A stretch of 64,000 nucleotides of DNA from Lachnospiraceae bacterium 10-1 (GCA_000403495.2 KE159810.1:1-64000); one strand, 5' to 3'. Positions 14,303-22,318 are shown, numbered from the stretch's first letter. Numbers and translations: made by a program. The notes: generated by a model from the letters alone, not told the origin.

Positions 14303-14977
14303 TTACCCAAGCAGCGTATCTCCGCCTGCCGCTGTCTCCGTCATGACATTTGCATCATAAGCATTGGATGCCGCCGCCATCTGCCTGTCACCAGCCCATG
14401 CCTTTGCCAGCCTGCTTCTCTCCTGCTCCGCCTTTGCAACCTTTTCATCCAATAACTCCTGCTGCTGTCGCTTAGCCTGCGCCCGCTTTTCCAGATATTC
14501 TTCCAGCAGTTCCTTCTGCCTGTCTTTTTTTTCACTCGTCCTTTTATAGAAACTGTTCTGTGAACGCACATCAAATTCCGAATCATACCCAACGGGCCAT
14601 GAATCCGCCCTGTACTCATTCAGAGTCGCACCGACAGTTATCAGCACGGAACAGTTCCTCGGCGCATAGGAATCCCCCCAATCCCTCTGAATCAGTGAAA
14701 GAACCTTCTCCCTGTATTGCGGGTCTTCCTTCATTGCCTTGAATGCCGCCTCCGAGATATTGACAGCCGCATTGCTCACCGTCCTATGATTGGTGACTTT
14801 AGAAAGGTCTTCATAAAATTCCTTCTTGAACAGCTCCATTTCTTCGGCTTCCGATAATTCCTGTGTACTGCCTGTTTTTTCCAGTGCGAATTTTTCCGTA
14901 CCGTTCACATTTTTCGTATTTCTCTTTGTTTCCACATTGTTCTGATAATAATTCTGTCCTATTCCACTGATAGCCAT
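14303..14977 (-). CDS. Cargo protein, paralogue of 11117-11779 (224 aa)
   Basis: 224 residues starting MAISGIGQNYYQNN, aligned along its whole length with the product of 11117-11779. Shared blocks are LTEAEEM/LSEAEEM, VNISE-AFK-MK-DP-YRE, ITVGAT, and the coiled coil ELLEEYLEKRAQ to SNAYDANVMTET. The central loop and last six residues differ most. No signal peptide or membrane segment. ACGGAGGAATAAAA precedes ATG 14977. It is the first cargo gene after the kinase gene, which ends 48 bp upstream, so it is probably read from the two-component promoter or from one inside the kinase gene. Confidence 0.75.
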   Translation of the reverse strand: MAISGIGQNYYQNNVETKRNTKNVNGTEKFALEKTGSTQELSEAEEMELFKKEFYEDLSKVTNHRTVSNAAVNISEAAFKAMKEDPQYREKVLSLIQRDWGDSYAPRNCSVLITVGATLNEYRADSWPVGYDSEFDVRSQNSFYKRTSEKKDRQKELLEEYLEKRAQAKRQQQELLDEKVAKAEQERSRLAKAWAGDRQMAAASNAYDANVMTETAAGGDTLLG

Positions 14978-15025
14978 TTTTATTCCTCCGTTTTAATCTG
15001 TTTTTGAGTTTCATTTAGTGCAAGG

Positions 15026-16438
15026 TCATTTACTTACCTTCCCCACCTCCCCCTGCTGCAGCATTACCGTCACATGGAACACATCCCCTTTCACTTTTAT
15101 GTTTACACCGCCGAAATACCTCTCTGCAATATCCCGCACATTTTCAAGCCCTATCCCATGCTCCGTAATGATTCCCGGCAGGATACTCTGTTTCGTTGTA
15201 GGCGGGAGTGGACTGCCTTTGCTTACAGGGACAGCACCGTCAAAGCTATTTTCTACATACAGTATCAAAAACTGCTTTTTCCGCTTTAATGAAAGGCGTA
15301 TAAATCCTTTACCTGTTTCCAGTTTTTCGCAGGCTTCTATGGCATTATCCAAAAGGTTGTTCAATATGATCCCCATATCAAACACGGGAATTTCCCCGCC
15401 ATACCGGAAATCTGCATCAAACCGGATTCCCGCCTTTTCCGCCCTGCGGCATTTGTCATTGATGATGACATCCGTTACTGCATTCCCCGTCACATACTTA
15501 TATTCCAGTTCCTGCATGGTCTCATCCATCCGCCGTATATAATCCTCTATTTCCCCATACTCCCCGGCTCCTGCCAGTCCTTTAATGTTCGCCATATGGT
15601 TCTTCATCTCGTGGCGCACCTTCCGGATGCTTCCATAGAAATTCTCCGCTTCCTCCAGACGCTTCTTCATGGCCTTGACCTGCTGTTCCTCCACGAAATG
15701 TTTCTGTCTCTCGGCAAGCAGGATGCGGTATCTCTGCCAAAAATAGATCAGGGCGGCCTCTCCCGCAAAAATACATAATGCTATCATGGGAACCTTCCAA
15801 AGCAGGTCAGGCTTTTCATCAAACAGCACAAAAGCATCCGTATCTATTCTTACAATCAGCAGCCCGTTGACCACGTTTGCAATCATGCTCCCAACAAAAT
15901 TCAGAATGGAAAGCAGGATAACATCCTGCCACGCCATTATGGTTACATCCTTCATAAGTCTGTACAAAATAAGCACCATTGCCACAAATAATACCGAATA
16001 AGCAAATACCAAACAGAACATCCCAACTGTCATGTAGTGATACATTTCCTGCAAATAACTATCCTGCATCATATCCAGGCTTTTCATCATTACATTTATT
16101 ATTTTTTCGTAAATACTGCTCGCCATCAAATAGCCAAGACAATGGATGTTATAAAAAGCGAGCATCACAAATACTGCTTTTCCAATCTGCTTTTTATAAC
16201 GTATTCCGCCATATCCCATAATGGCAAGAGCGGAAACACCATATCTTACCCAAGCGGTACACGGAAGGAATCCTGTCCCTATATTGGCAAGGATAAACAG
16301 CACTGCCGCAATGCCATCCCTTTTTGATTTTTTCTCCCTGAAAGCCGCCGTCCACAAAACAAGGAACATGATGGCTTGTACGGCAATCTTCCATATATCC
16401 AAGATGCTATTCACTATTTCAAACGCTGGCTGGCTCAT
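15026..16438 (-). CDS. AgrC-like GHKL sensor histidine kinase
   Basis: 470 residues. About six membrane segments occupy residues 10-245. The cytoplasmic part has H-box RKVRHEMKNHMANI (phospho-His near 283), N-box NNLLDNAIEAC and G-box HGIGLENV, the GHKL/HATPase_c_5 type typical of AgrC and BlpH-like peptide sensors. It overlaps the LytTR regulator gene by 4 bp. No AgrB or AgrD-like gene is near, so the ligand is unknown; peptide signals are usual for the family. The adjacent cargo genes are the likely regulon. Confidence 0.92.
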   Translation of the reverse strand: MSQPAFEIVNSILDIWKIAVQAIMFLVLWTAAFREKKSKRDGIAAVLFILANIGTGFLPCTAWVRYGVSALAIMGYGGIRYKKQIGKAVFVMLAFYNIHCLGYLMASSIYEKIINVMMKSLDMMQDSYLQEMYHYMTVGMFCLVFAYSVLFVAMVLILYRLMKDVTIMAWQDVILLSILNFVGSMIANVVNGLLIVRIDTDAFVLFDEKPDLLWKVPMIALCIFAGEAALIYFWQRYRILLAERQKHFVEEQQVKAMKKRLEEAENFYGSIRKVRHEMKNHMANIKGLAGAGEYGEIEDYIRRMDETMQELEYKYVTGNAVTDVIINDKCRRAEKAGIRFDADFRYGGEIPVFDMGIILNNLLDNAIEACEKLETGKGFIRLSLKRKKQFLILYVENSFDGAVPVSKGSPLPPTTKQSILPGIITEHGIGLENVRDIAERYFGGVNIKVKGDVFHVTVMLQQGEVGKVSK

Positions 16439-17166
16439 AGGCTTTCCTCCGAAATGTAATCCATGTACGCCTGCACAAAGCCGTCATATTTATACCTTGA
16501 AAGAAGCAGCTTATCCCCGTTCGCCATCCTTACCTCCGCCTTATCGTAACCCTCCACATGGAAAAGGTTGATAAGGTATCCCCGGTGGATGCGGTAGAAC
16601 TGCCCCGCAAGCTCCTCCTCCAAATCCCCGATCTTCGCATAGTATTCGATATTCCCGTCTTTCAGGTACAGGATGATATTGTGGTTCCGGCTTTCCATGT
16701 AATAAATGTCATTCAGCGGTATCGCCTTTCCCTCGCCGCCATACTGGATCACAAGTTTTTTCTTCCGCTGCTCCGCCTCGGATAAAATCTGCCCCGCCGC
16801 CCGTCCGAACACCTCTGCGAATTTCTGTTCGTCCACGGGCTTTACCAGATACTGGAACGCCCCTACGTCAAATGCGTCATACACATATTTTTCATACCCT
16901 GTCACAAAAATGATGATAGGCTGTTTCTGCGCCTCCATGCCCCGGATATGCCTTGCCAGCCCCATGCCGTCCAGACCTGCGCCGGAGCCGCCCATCTCTA
17001 TGTCCAGAAAAATAATGTCATGCTCCTTACCGTCCGAGAGGTACGCATCAGTAGAGGCATATTCCGTGATGCCGTATTCCCCTCCCTGCTTTTTGATGAG
17101 CGAAACGAGGTAAGACCTTATGTTTTTTTCATCATCACACACCGCAATTTTTATCGTTTCTGCCAC
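16435..17166 (-). CDS. LytTR-type response regulator
   Basis: 243 residues. The receiver domain has the acidic pair CDDE and phospho-acceptor in IIFLDIEMGG; the LytTR DNA-binding domain (about 135-240) has IPLNDIYYMESRNHNIILYL and FYRIHRGYLINL. GTG 17166 is the likely start, with GAGGACTGGAG upstream. It is encoded first, overlapping the kinase by 4 bp. LytTR proteins bind pairs of 9-bp direct repeats about 21 bp apart; such a pair lies at 17219-17251, which suggests autoregulation. Confidence 0.93.
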   Translation of the reverse strand: MAETIKIAVCDDEKNIRSYLVSLIKKQGGEYGITEYASTDAYLSDGKEHDIIFLDIEMGGSGAGLDGMGLARHIRGMEAQKQPIIIFVTGYEKYVYDAFDVGAFQYLVKPVDEQKFAEVFGRAAGQILSEAEQRKKKLVIQYGGEGKAIPLNDIYYMESRNHNIILYLKDGNIEYYAKIGDLEEELAGQFYRIHRGYLINLFHVEGYDKAEVRMANGDKLLLSRYKYDGFVQAYMDYISEESL

Positions 17167-17218
17167 CTCCAGTCCTCAACTAACTTATCGGAAAAATAAG
17201 GGCGATTTCTAACGTCTA

Positions 17219-17251
17219 CTTCGTGAATGGTTAATCTGGCTACGTGAATCG
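17219..17251. promoter_or_regulatory. Candidate LytTR binding site
   Basis: CTTCGTGAATGG (17219-17230) and CTACGTGAATCG (17240-17251) are direct repeats 21 bp apart. The core TACGTGAAT nearly fits the published LytTR half-site pattern. It is 53-85 bp upstream of the response regulator start. On the minus strand between the site and the gene is TAGA...CCGATAA, a loose sigma-28-like promoter. Confidence 0.6.
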
Positions 17252-17404
17252 CAGATTTTTTGTTTTTGAAAGCCCAAATCAGCCCTAAAGTTTTTCGCCA
17301 TTCGTCCGATATAGTGGAAACGCGAACCGCCGTGTAAGCATATTAACTCTGATTTTCCCGCTTTCCAAGCGGTTTCTGCTGTCAAACCTGCCTGCGAAAA
17401 CGGC

Positions 17405-17447
17405 AGACCGCCGCATATGGCGAATGAAGGCCATAGTGCGGCGGTCT
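17405..17447. terminator. Strong GC-rich hairpin
   Basis: AGACCGCCGCATATGGC (17405-17421) pairs with GCCATAGTGCGGCGGTCT (17430-17447), loop GAATGAAG. It lies 110 bp after the YciI-like gene (minus strand) and ends in TTTG on the plus strand and GCCGTTTTC on the minus strand. Probably the terminator for the YciI-like gene. The stretch 17252-17556 holds no gene. Confidence 0.6.
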
Positions 17448-17556
17448 TTGCTTAATCAATGGTATCTTTTCCAGCCTCGCCACAATTATTTCATCATGAA
17501 AACGCTTATTCCTTTCGTTTCATTAGACATAAAATCTCATTTTTCAAGCTAATCCA

Positions 17557-17853
17557 CTATTTGATTTTTTCCATAAATGCTTTAAATTCTTCCAATGATT
17601 TAGATGGTACGAACTCAATTATTTCATACCGGGCAATTTTTTCTCGGAAAAATGGGTCTTGCTTCATAATCTGTTCTGCCTCCTGCTTTGTGGCACAATT
17701 ACAAAGAATTATCCCGCCAGTTCGTGGATTCTTTCTTCCAGAACAAATAAATTTTTTTGCATTGTAGTTTTTTTCCAAATAACTAATATGCGCCGGTAAC
17801 ATTTTTTCAACTTCCAAAATTGGCTTGATATAAGTCAGATTAAAAATAAACAT
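17557..17853 (-). CDS. YciI-like (YCII domain) protein
   Basis: 98 residues starting MFIFNLTYIKPILEVEKMLPAHISYL, then FICSGRKNPRTGGIILCN and DPFFREKIARYEIIEF, the pattern of YCII-related dimeric alpha/beta barrel proteins; the conserved His is in LPAHI. Family members include small dehalogenase-like or dehydratase-like enzymes, so the reaction cannot be predicted. ATG 17853 has AGGAGG 7 bases upstream; the longer frame to 17901 runs into the operator. Divergent from a TetR gene, its likely repressor. Confidence 0.85.
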   Translation of the reverse strand: MFIFNLTYIKPILEVEKMLPAHISYLEKNYNAKKFICSGRKNPRTGGIILCNCATKQEAEQIMKQDPFFREKIARYEIIEFVPSKSLEEFKAFMEKIK

Positions 17854-17883
17854 ATTGTACCTCCTGCAAAAATGTGTTAGAAT

Positions 17884-17918
17884 AATAGTGACCGCAGTCA
17901 ATGACCGTGGTCACTATT
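17884..17918. promoter_or_regulatory. TetR-type operator between yciI-like and tetR genes
   Basis: AATAGTGACC (17884-17893) and GGTCACTATT (17909-17918) form a perfect 10-bp inverted repeat. Inside it TGACCGTGGTCA (17902-17913) is a second palindrome sharing the TGACC half-site. It lies in the 115-bp divergent intergenic region, so one regulator could control both promoters. Confidence 0.75.
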
Positions 17919-17968
17919 TTAACTACTACCATCCATATTGTCAATAGCATTTTATAAGGAGTCAAGGA

Positions 17969-18580
17969 ATGGAACAGAAAAAAACACGCAAAGATAGAGC
18001 TGTTGATACAAAAAATAAAATATTTGAAACAGCAGTCACACTTATAAAAAGCAAAGGGTACGATAATGTTACTATAAGTGAAATTTGCCAGACAGCAGGA
18101 TTGGCAAAAGGATCATTTTATGTTCATTACAACTCCAAGGAAGATATTGTAAGGGAAAGCTATTATGCTGATATGGGAACCTATATCTGCACCCATTACA
18201 ATGAATTTATAGCCTCCAACCCTAATAAATCCGTAATTGAACGTATCACCTACTTTTTAAATCTGGAATTTGAATTTGCAGAATACGCTGGATATGAACT
18301 TACCTGCTTAGCTTATTCGCTAAATCTAAGTGCATGTATGCCTGGACCTTCCGAACATTTCAGCAAACGATATTTTATCAAAATATTGCAGGATGAAATA
18401 GAATCAAGTTTAGCGTATTCATCCTCCGATTTTTCATGCAATGAAATTTTCAATTATTTTGAAAGCATTGTGAGAGGCACAATGGCTACATGGTGCTTCT
18501 CCAATAACTCTTTTAACATTGTTGAACAAGGGAGAAAATATATTAAACAGGCTGTTCATAGCATTTACCAGATGCAATGA
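17969..18580 (+). CDS. TetR family transcriptional regulator
   Basis: 203 residues. The N-terminal helix-turn-helix covers about residues 12-60 (TKNKIFETAVTLIKSKGYDN, then TISEICQTAGLAKGSFYVHY), typical of TetR. The C-terminal ligand domain is helical with several Cys and aromatic residues. The start follows AAGGAGTCAAGGA. Divergent from the YciI-like gene across a palindromic operator, so probably a local autorepressor. AT-rich compared with the cargo genes to its left. Confidence 0.93.
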   Translation: MEQKKTRKDRAVDTKNKIFETAVTLIKSKGYDNVTISEICQTAGLAKGSFYVHYNSKEDIVRESYYADMGTYICTHYNEFIASNPNKSVIERITYFLNLEFEFAEYAGYELTCLAYSLNLSACMPGPSEHFSKRYFIKILQDEIESSLAYSSSDFSCNEIFNYFESIVRGTMATWCFSNNSFNIVEQGRKYIKQAVHSIYQMQ

Positions 18581-18728
18581 ACCATCCAGCCGTCATGCTA
18601 CACAAAAAAATCAGCAGGAGAACCTTGACTGGCTTTTCATAACTGTATGTCCGGCTCTAAGGAGAAAATCCCGTTTTCAAATACAAGCCGAGAAGCTGAT
18701 GCGTTCTTTACCTTTTTCAATTTTTCTG

Positions 18729-18944
18729 TATACTATCACGCAAAACCCCATATTATCACGGAAACTCATATGCAAACACGAAAACTCCGAGCAGTTTCCG
18801 TGTTTGTATCATATCCCCCGTTTTTCAACAGCATTTTCCGTCAAACTAATACCCTTTTCCACAAAAACCGCCAATATCCTACACCCTTTTACCTTTCCGC
18901 TTTATACTATCACGGAAACCCCTGACTTTTGCGTGAAAGTATAC
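18729..18944. repeat. Dispersed TATACTATCACGNAAA repeats
   Basis: TATACTATCACG followed by CAAAACCCC (18729-18749) and by GAAACCCC (18903-18922) are near-identical direct repeats. A shorter copy, TATTATCACGGAAACT, starts at 18751, and an inverted one, GCGTGAAAGTATAC, is at 18931-18944. They are about 430-640 bp from the yifB junction. Confidence 0.6.
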
Positions 18945-19013
18945 TTTTGCCTGATAGTACGATTTTTGCCCCTATCGCCATCCTATCAGCGGCATCAAAA
19001 AACACGAAAAAGC

Positions 19014-19042
19014 GGGGTCCACCACCCACCGTGATGAACCCC
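19014..19042 (-). terminator. Terminator reading out of truncated yifB
   Basis: On the minus strand GGGGTTCATCAC (19031-19042) pairs over 12 positions, with G-U pairs, with GTGGTGGACCCC (19014-19025). It is followed by GCTTTTTCGTGTTTTTTG. It would stop transcripts entering the element from the truncated yifB gene. Confidence 0.75.
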
Positions 19043-19238
19043 ACCAAACCTTAAATTCCTTGATTTTAAGCCATTCTTCAATACTTTCGCCTGTTAGTAC
19101 CCAAAATCCTATGGCATCATTTGGAAATAGCCGCCTGTGCCGCTGTTAAATATTTTTTATCGCTCCCAATACAAGGCTCTGCCCCACCCCATTCAAACCT
19201 TTTAACGATTCCTGCTATCGTTAAAAAGTGGTGCAAAA

Positions 19239-20447
19239 TCAGAAAACGGAGCTGCTCCCTCGACAGAAAAAAGGCTCAAAAAGCGAAAAAACAAAACTGC
19301 AGAACCCGTGAAATGCCTTGTTTTCAGGCATTTCCGCAATTCCGCATTGTATCAATTTCGTTGTTGCGATGTTCATTGCTCCTACCAGCATAAAATCCGC
19401 CGGATAGACAGCACTGCCGCCGCTTCGTGCAATCTGAATTTTCTTATCTTCCAAAGGCTGACGCAGCAGATCCAGCGTCTGACGCTTAAACTCAGGCAGT
19501 TCATCTAAAAAAAGGACGCCTCTATGAGCCAGACTGACAATCCCAGGTCTGGGCTGTCTTCCTCCTCCTGAAAGCGCCACAGGTGAAATGCTATGATGAG
19601 GGCTTAAAAAAGGACGCTCCAAAAGCAGTTTCCCTCCTTCCGGAAGTAATCCTGATATACTATAAATAGAGGAAACTTCAAAGCTTTCTTCTCTGGATAA
19701 AGGCGGCAGAATTGTGGAAAGTCTTTTTGCAATCATGGTTTTTCCAGATCCTGGAGGGCCCATAATCAACATATGATGAAAGCCTGCGGCTGCAATCAGC
19801 GCCGCGCGCTTCACACTCTCCTGTCCTATGATCTGTGAAAAATCATCTTTTTCCTGCGGCTTGTCCCATTCCTCCATAGAAAATGCTTCTTCCATATCTT
19901 TTACTTTTGGCGGTATCATCTCATCCCGTTCTCCCTCCGGCAGCTTTAAATACGAAATTACCTGCTTAAGATCCTCTACGCCAACCGCATGCATACCTAC
20001 GGCAGCGGCAGCTTCCTTTGCATTATCCTTTGCTACCAGACATCTGGTTACCCCTGCCTTTACCGCACTGATCATAATAGGCAGCACCCCTTTTACCGGC
20101 TTAACTTCTCCATTTAATCCCAGCTCACCCAAAATCAACATACCGTCAGCACATCCTGTAGGAATCCTTTCCATTGCAGTCAGCACCCCGATAGAAACAG
20201 GAAGATCAAATCCCGTTCCTTCTTTTTTCAAATCTGCAGGAGAAAAATTAACGGATATATGCATAGGAGGTATGGAAATTCCAGTGTTTTTAAGGGCAAT
20301 TCTAACACGTTCCCCCGATTCCTTCACCTTTCCCTCCAGACTGCCTATCATAATAAAGCAGGGCAGCCCGGCAGACAAATCTACCTCCACATGAACCAGA
20401 TGACTTTCAATGCCAAAAACAGCACCGGATAAAATTCTACTAAACAA
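19239..20447 (-). pseudogene. comM: yifB/comM Mg-chelatase-like ATPase, truncated by the element
   Basis: 402 codons, of which 359 belong to YifB. The Lon-like N-domain begins [18 protein letters not shown], Walker A is MGPPGSGKT, Walker B is [11 protein letters not shown], and the identity breaks after DFMLVGAMN. Normal family members continue PCxCG..., followed by the C-terminal domain (about 500 residues in total). Here 43 unrelated codons follow to a stop at 19239. The break at codon 359 (19371-19373) marks the insertion point of the element. The start is TTG 20447 with AAAGGAG upstream. Probably non-functional unless the element excises. Homologues act in DNA uptake and branch migration (ComM). 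Confidence 0.9.
19365..19379. other. Element/chromosome junction (attachment site region)
   Basis: YifB codons end with ATGAAC (19371-19376 on the minus strand) and foreign codons ATCGCAACAACG follow. yifB/comM is a known integration target of several genomic islands. The core bases shared with the other end cannot be defined without the left junction. Confidence 0.6.
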
Positions 20448-20551
20448 TCGCTTCTCCTTTCCTAAACATGCAGTATAAATTTTTACTTAAAACCGGATTA
20501 TTTGTGAAATACAAGAATCTGTAAGACGTCTTTAAGAATATGTTTTTACAC

Positions 20552-20586
20552 AAAGTAGACATATCTGTATCAGATATGTCTACTTT
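20552..20586. terminator. Perfect 16-bp hairpin between yifB and the HD-domain gene
   Basis: AAAGTAGACATATCTG, loop TAT, CAGATATGTCTACTTT. It lies 45 bp after the stop of the HD-domain gene on the minus strand, with T-rich flanks on both strands, so it may work in both directions. Confidence 0.8.
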
Positions 20587-20631
20587 AGTAAAAATTGACC
20601 TGAAAATCAATTAAATTTTTATAAATTTTCT

Positions 20632-21672
20632 TTATATAATAACATTTTTATTTCCATTTAAATCAAAACCGTATTGCCGCAGCGTTTCCGTATCCATAAT
20701 ATGCCGATTGTCCATAGTTTTCATAACATCTACAATTCTAACATCTTCATATGTATACTTATTTCCAAGATCTATAATTGCATTATTGGTAAATCCCAGC
20801 ACCATAGGCCGGAAAATATCACTAATATTTTCCACCAGAACCAGTGCTTTTTCGCCTGTACTAAGCTCCACGCAAACGCCGGGGGATAAAATATTAATGG
20901 AATCCATTAACGCCCTGACCACTTTTTCCGAATAAAATTCTTTGTTATCCATCAGATACCTGGCTGTGGCAATCTCAGACTCAGGCGTTCTGTCAAGACT
21001 CATGGCTGTCATGTCATCAAAAACCTGAGCTGCCGCAAGAATTCTTCCGCCTTCCAAAATCTTAACGGAAGTATCCATCTTCCCGCTTTCCATTCCCTCC
21101 GCGATCTTGTCTGCCTGCTGAATAAAACGACGCACATTTGGATTTGCCGAGCATACCCTGTCCACTAATTCATAATTATATAATTCATGCAGCAGGGCGG
21201 CAGATACCAAGTCAAGCCGATCCTCCACTTTAAGATTCAGCTGATTGCTAATCATTGCGCAGAGAATTGCAACATTTAATGCATGCTTATACTGATAGTC
21301 ATCCTGACTTCTCAGATTCTGGATAAAATTAATTTTTTTCTCCAAATGTCCATAGCTTTTAATGATATTTGATATAATAATTTGAAATTTACCGCTTTTT
21401 CCGGTTTCCGTTATGCGTTTAAGCTCATCCATAATCGCAAAAACATTTATAGTCTGGAATCTCTCAAATTCTATATCTTCCGGTGTCATTGGAGGTGCCG
21501 GCTCCGCCGGCTCTAAAATAAATATACCAATAAGCCCAAAATTTTTAATACTAATAATTCCCTGGGTTGTAAGCTTCGAGTCCCTTTCATACAACAAAAC
21601 TCCGTTTTTGTTGTAGATGGGACGCGCCAGCCTCATTCCCGTCTTAAGTTCTTCTGTTCTTTTAAATTGCAT
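20632..21672 (-). CDS. Degenerate HD-GYP domain protein
   Basis: 346 residues. The N-terminus (RTEELKTGMRLARPIYNKNG then VLLYERDSKLT) is the usual N-domain of HD-GYP phosphodiesterases. The HD segment reads YKHALNVAILCAMISNQL and LLHELYNYE, so HDIGK is replaced by HELYN, and no HHE/DGxGYP signature exists; AAAQVFDDMTAMSLDR is the later conserved helix. With the metal residues mostly gone it is probably a receptor or scaffold and not an active c-di-GMP phosphodiesterase. GGGGGAACAAAA precedes ATG 21672. It lies 13 bp after sigK and may be co-transcribed with it. Confidence 0.82.
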   Translation of the reverse strand: MQFKRTEELKTGMRLARPIYNKNGVLLYERDSKLTTQGIISIKNFGLIGIFILEPAEPAPPMTPEDIEFERFQTINVFAIMDELKRITETGKSGKFQIIISNIIKSYGHLEKKINFIQNLRSQDDYQYKHALNVAILCAMISNQLNLKVEDRLDLVSAALLHELYNYELVDRVCSANPNVRRFIQQADKIAEGMESGKMDTSVKILEGGRILAAAQVFDDMTAMSLDRTPESEIATARYLMDNKEFYSEKVVRALMDSINILSPGVCVELSTGEKALVLVENISDIFRPMVLGFTNNAIIDLGNKYTYEDVRIVDVMKTMDNRHIMDTETLRQYGFDLNGNKNVII

Positions 21673-21685
21673 TTTTGTTCCCCCG

Positions 21686-22318
21686 TTAATTTGAAAAGCC
21701 TTCTTTTAATTTTAATAACGCTTTCTTTTCTATTCTTGATACATAGCTTCTGGATATATTCAGCGCCTCACCTATTTCCCTCTGTGTCACTTCTCTTCCT
21801 GTGATAAGTCCGTAACGCAGTAAAATAATTTCCCGCTCCCTGTCGTTTAGCACTTCACCCAAAAGCCTTGCCAGCTTTCTGGTGTTTTCATATAATTCCA
21901 TTTGTTCCGTTATATCTTCCTGCTCATGCTCCATAATATCCAAAAGATTAATTTCATTTCCCTCTTTATCCGTTCCAATAGGTTCAAATAAAGAAACTTC
22001 TCCTCTGGTCTTTTTCTTTGCACGAAGCAGCATCAGTAATTCATTATCAATGCATCTGGAAGCATAAGTACTGAGTTTTCCTTTTCCTGCATCAAAGGAA
22101 GATATTGCCTTAATCAGCCCTATCGTTCCAATGGAAATCAAATCCTCCATATCCTCATCAACGTTTTGATATTTTTTGGCAATGTGGGCTACCAGACGCA
22201 GGTTCCGTTCTATCAAAATATCTCTGGCCTGTGCGGCTTCATCGCTGTTTCCTTTCTGCATCACCTGTATATAATGGGCCTCTTCCGATGCTGACAAAGG
22301 TTTTTGAAAGGTTTTCAA
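21686..22318 (-). CDS. sigK: RNA polymerase sporulation sigma factor SigK
   Basis: 210 residues. KPLSASEEAHYI at the N-terminus, region 2 (RNLRLVAHIAKKYQ, DLISIGTIGLIKAI, KLSTYASRCIDNELLM) and region 4 (LNDREREIILLRYGL, TQREIGEALNISRSYVSRIE) identify a sporulation sigma of the SigK/SigE group; the N-terminus and length favour SigK, the late mother-cell sigma factor. The gene is continuous, not interrupted by a skin element, and no long pro-sequence is seen. The start is probably TTG 22318. Confidence 0.9.
   Translation of the reverse strand: MKTFQKPLSASEEAHYIQVMQKGNSDEAAQARDILIERNLRLVAHIAKKYQNVDEDMEDLISIGTIGLIKAISSFDAGKGKLSTYASRCIDNELLMLLRAKKKTRGEVSLFEPIGTDKEGNEINLLDIMEHEQEDITEQMELYENTRKLARLLGEVLNDREREIILLRYGLITGREVTQREIGEALNISRSYVSRIEKKALLKLKEGFSN

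Larger units (their letters stand above)
18581..19238. other. Non-coding right end of the element
   Basis: About 660 bp with no convincing gene on either strand. It holds dispersed short repeats (18729-18944), the hairpin AAACACGAAAACT/AGTTTCCGTGTTT (18774-18805) and a terminator (19014-19042). The organisation suits an end region carrying sites for recombination or replication proteins. Confidence 0.6.
1..19370. mobile_element. Integrated phage-like element, right end inside yifB/comM
   Basis: Everything left of about 19,370 is foreign to the chromosome on the right. The yifB gene there is intact to codon 359 and then continues into unrelated sequence. The interior holds a phage replication module, zinc ribbons, cargo genes and regulators, and base composition is visibly richer in GC than the housekeeping genes. 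No integrase, structural, conjugation or relaxase gene is visible, so prophage and integrative element cannot be told apart; the replication genes favour a phage origin. The integrase and the other half of yifB should lie beyond the left edge. The boundary is inferred from where YifB similarity stops, so the exact att core is uncertain by some bases. Confidence 0.75.

Noticed and set aside
15026-17166. Complete Agr quorum-sensing system
   Set aside because: Kinase and LytTR regulator are present, but no AgrB protease or AgrD-like peptide was found around them.
18581-19238. CRISPR array in the repeat-rich region
   Set aside because: Repeats are few, irregularly spaced and in both orientations, without uniform spacers or cas genes.
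21686-22318. sigK interrupted by a skin-type element
   Set aside because: The SigK frame is continuous from region 2 to region 4 with normal length; no interruption is present.
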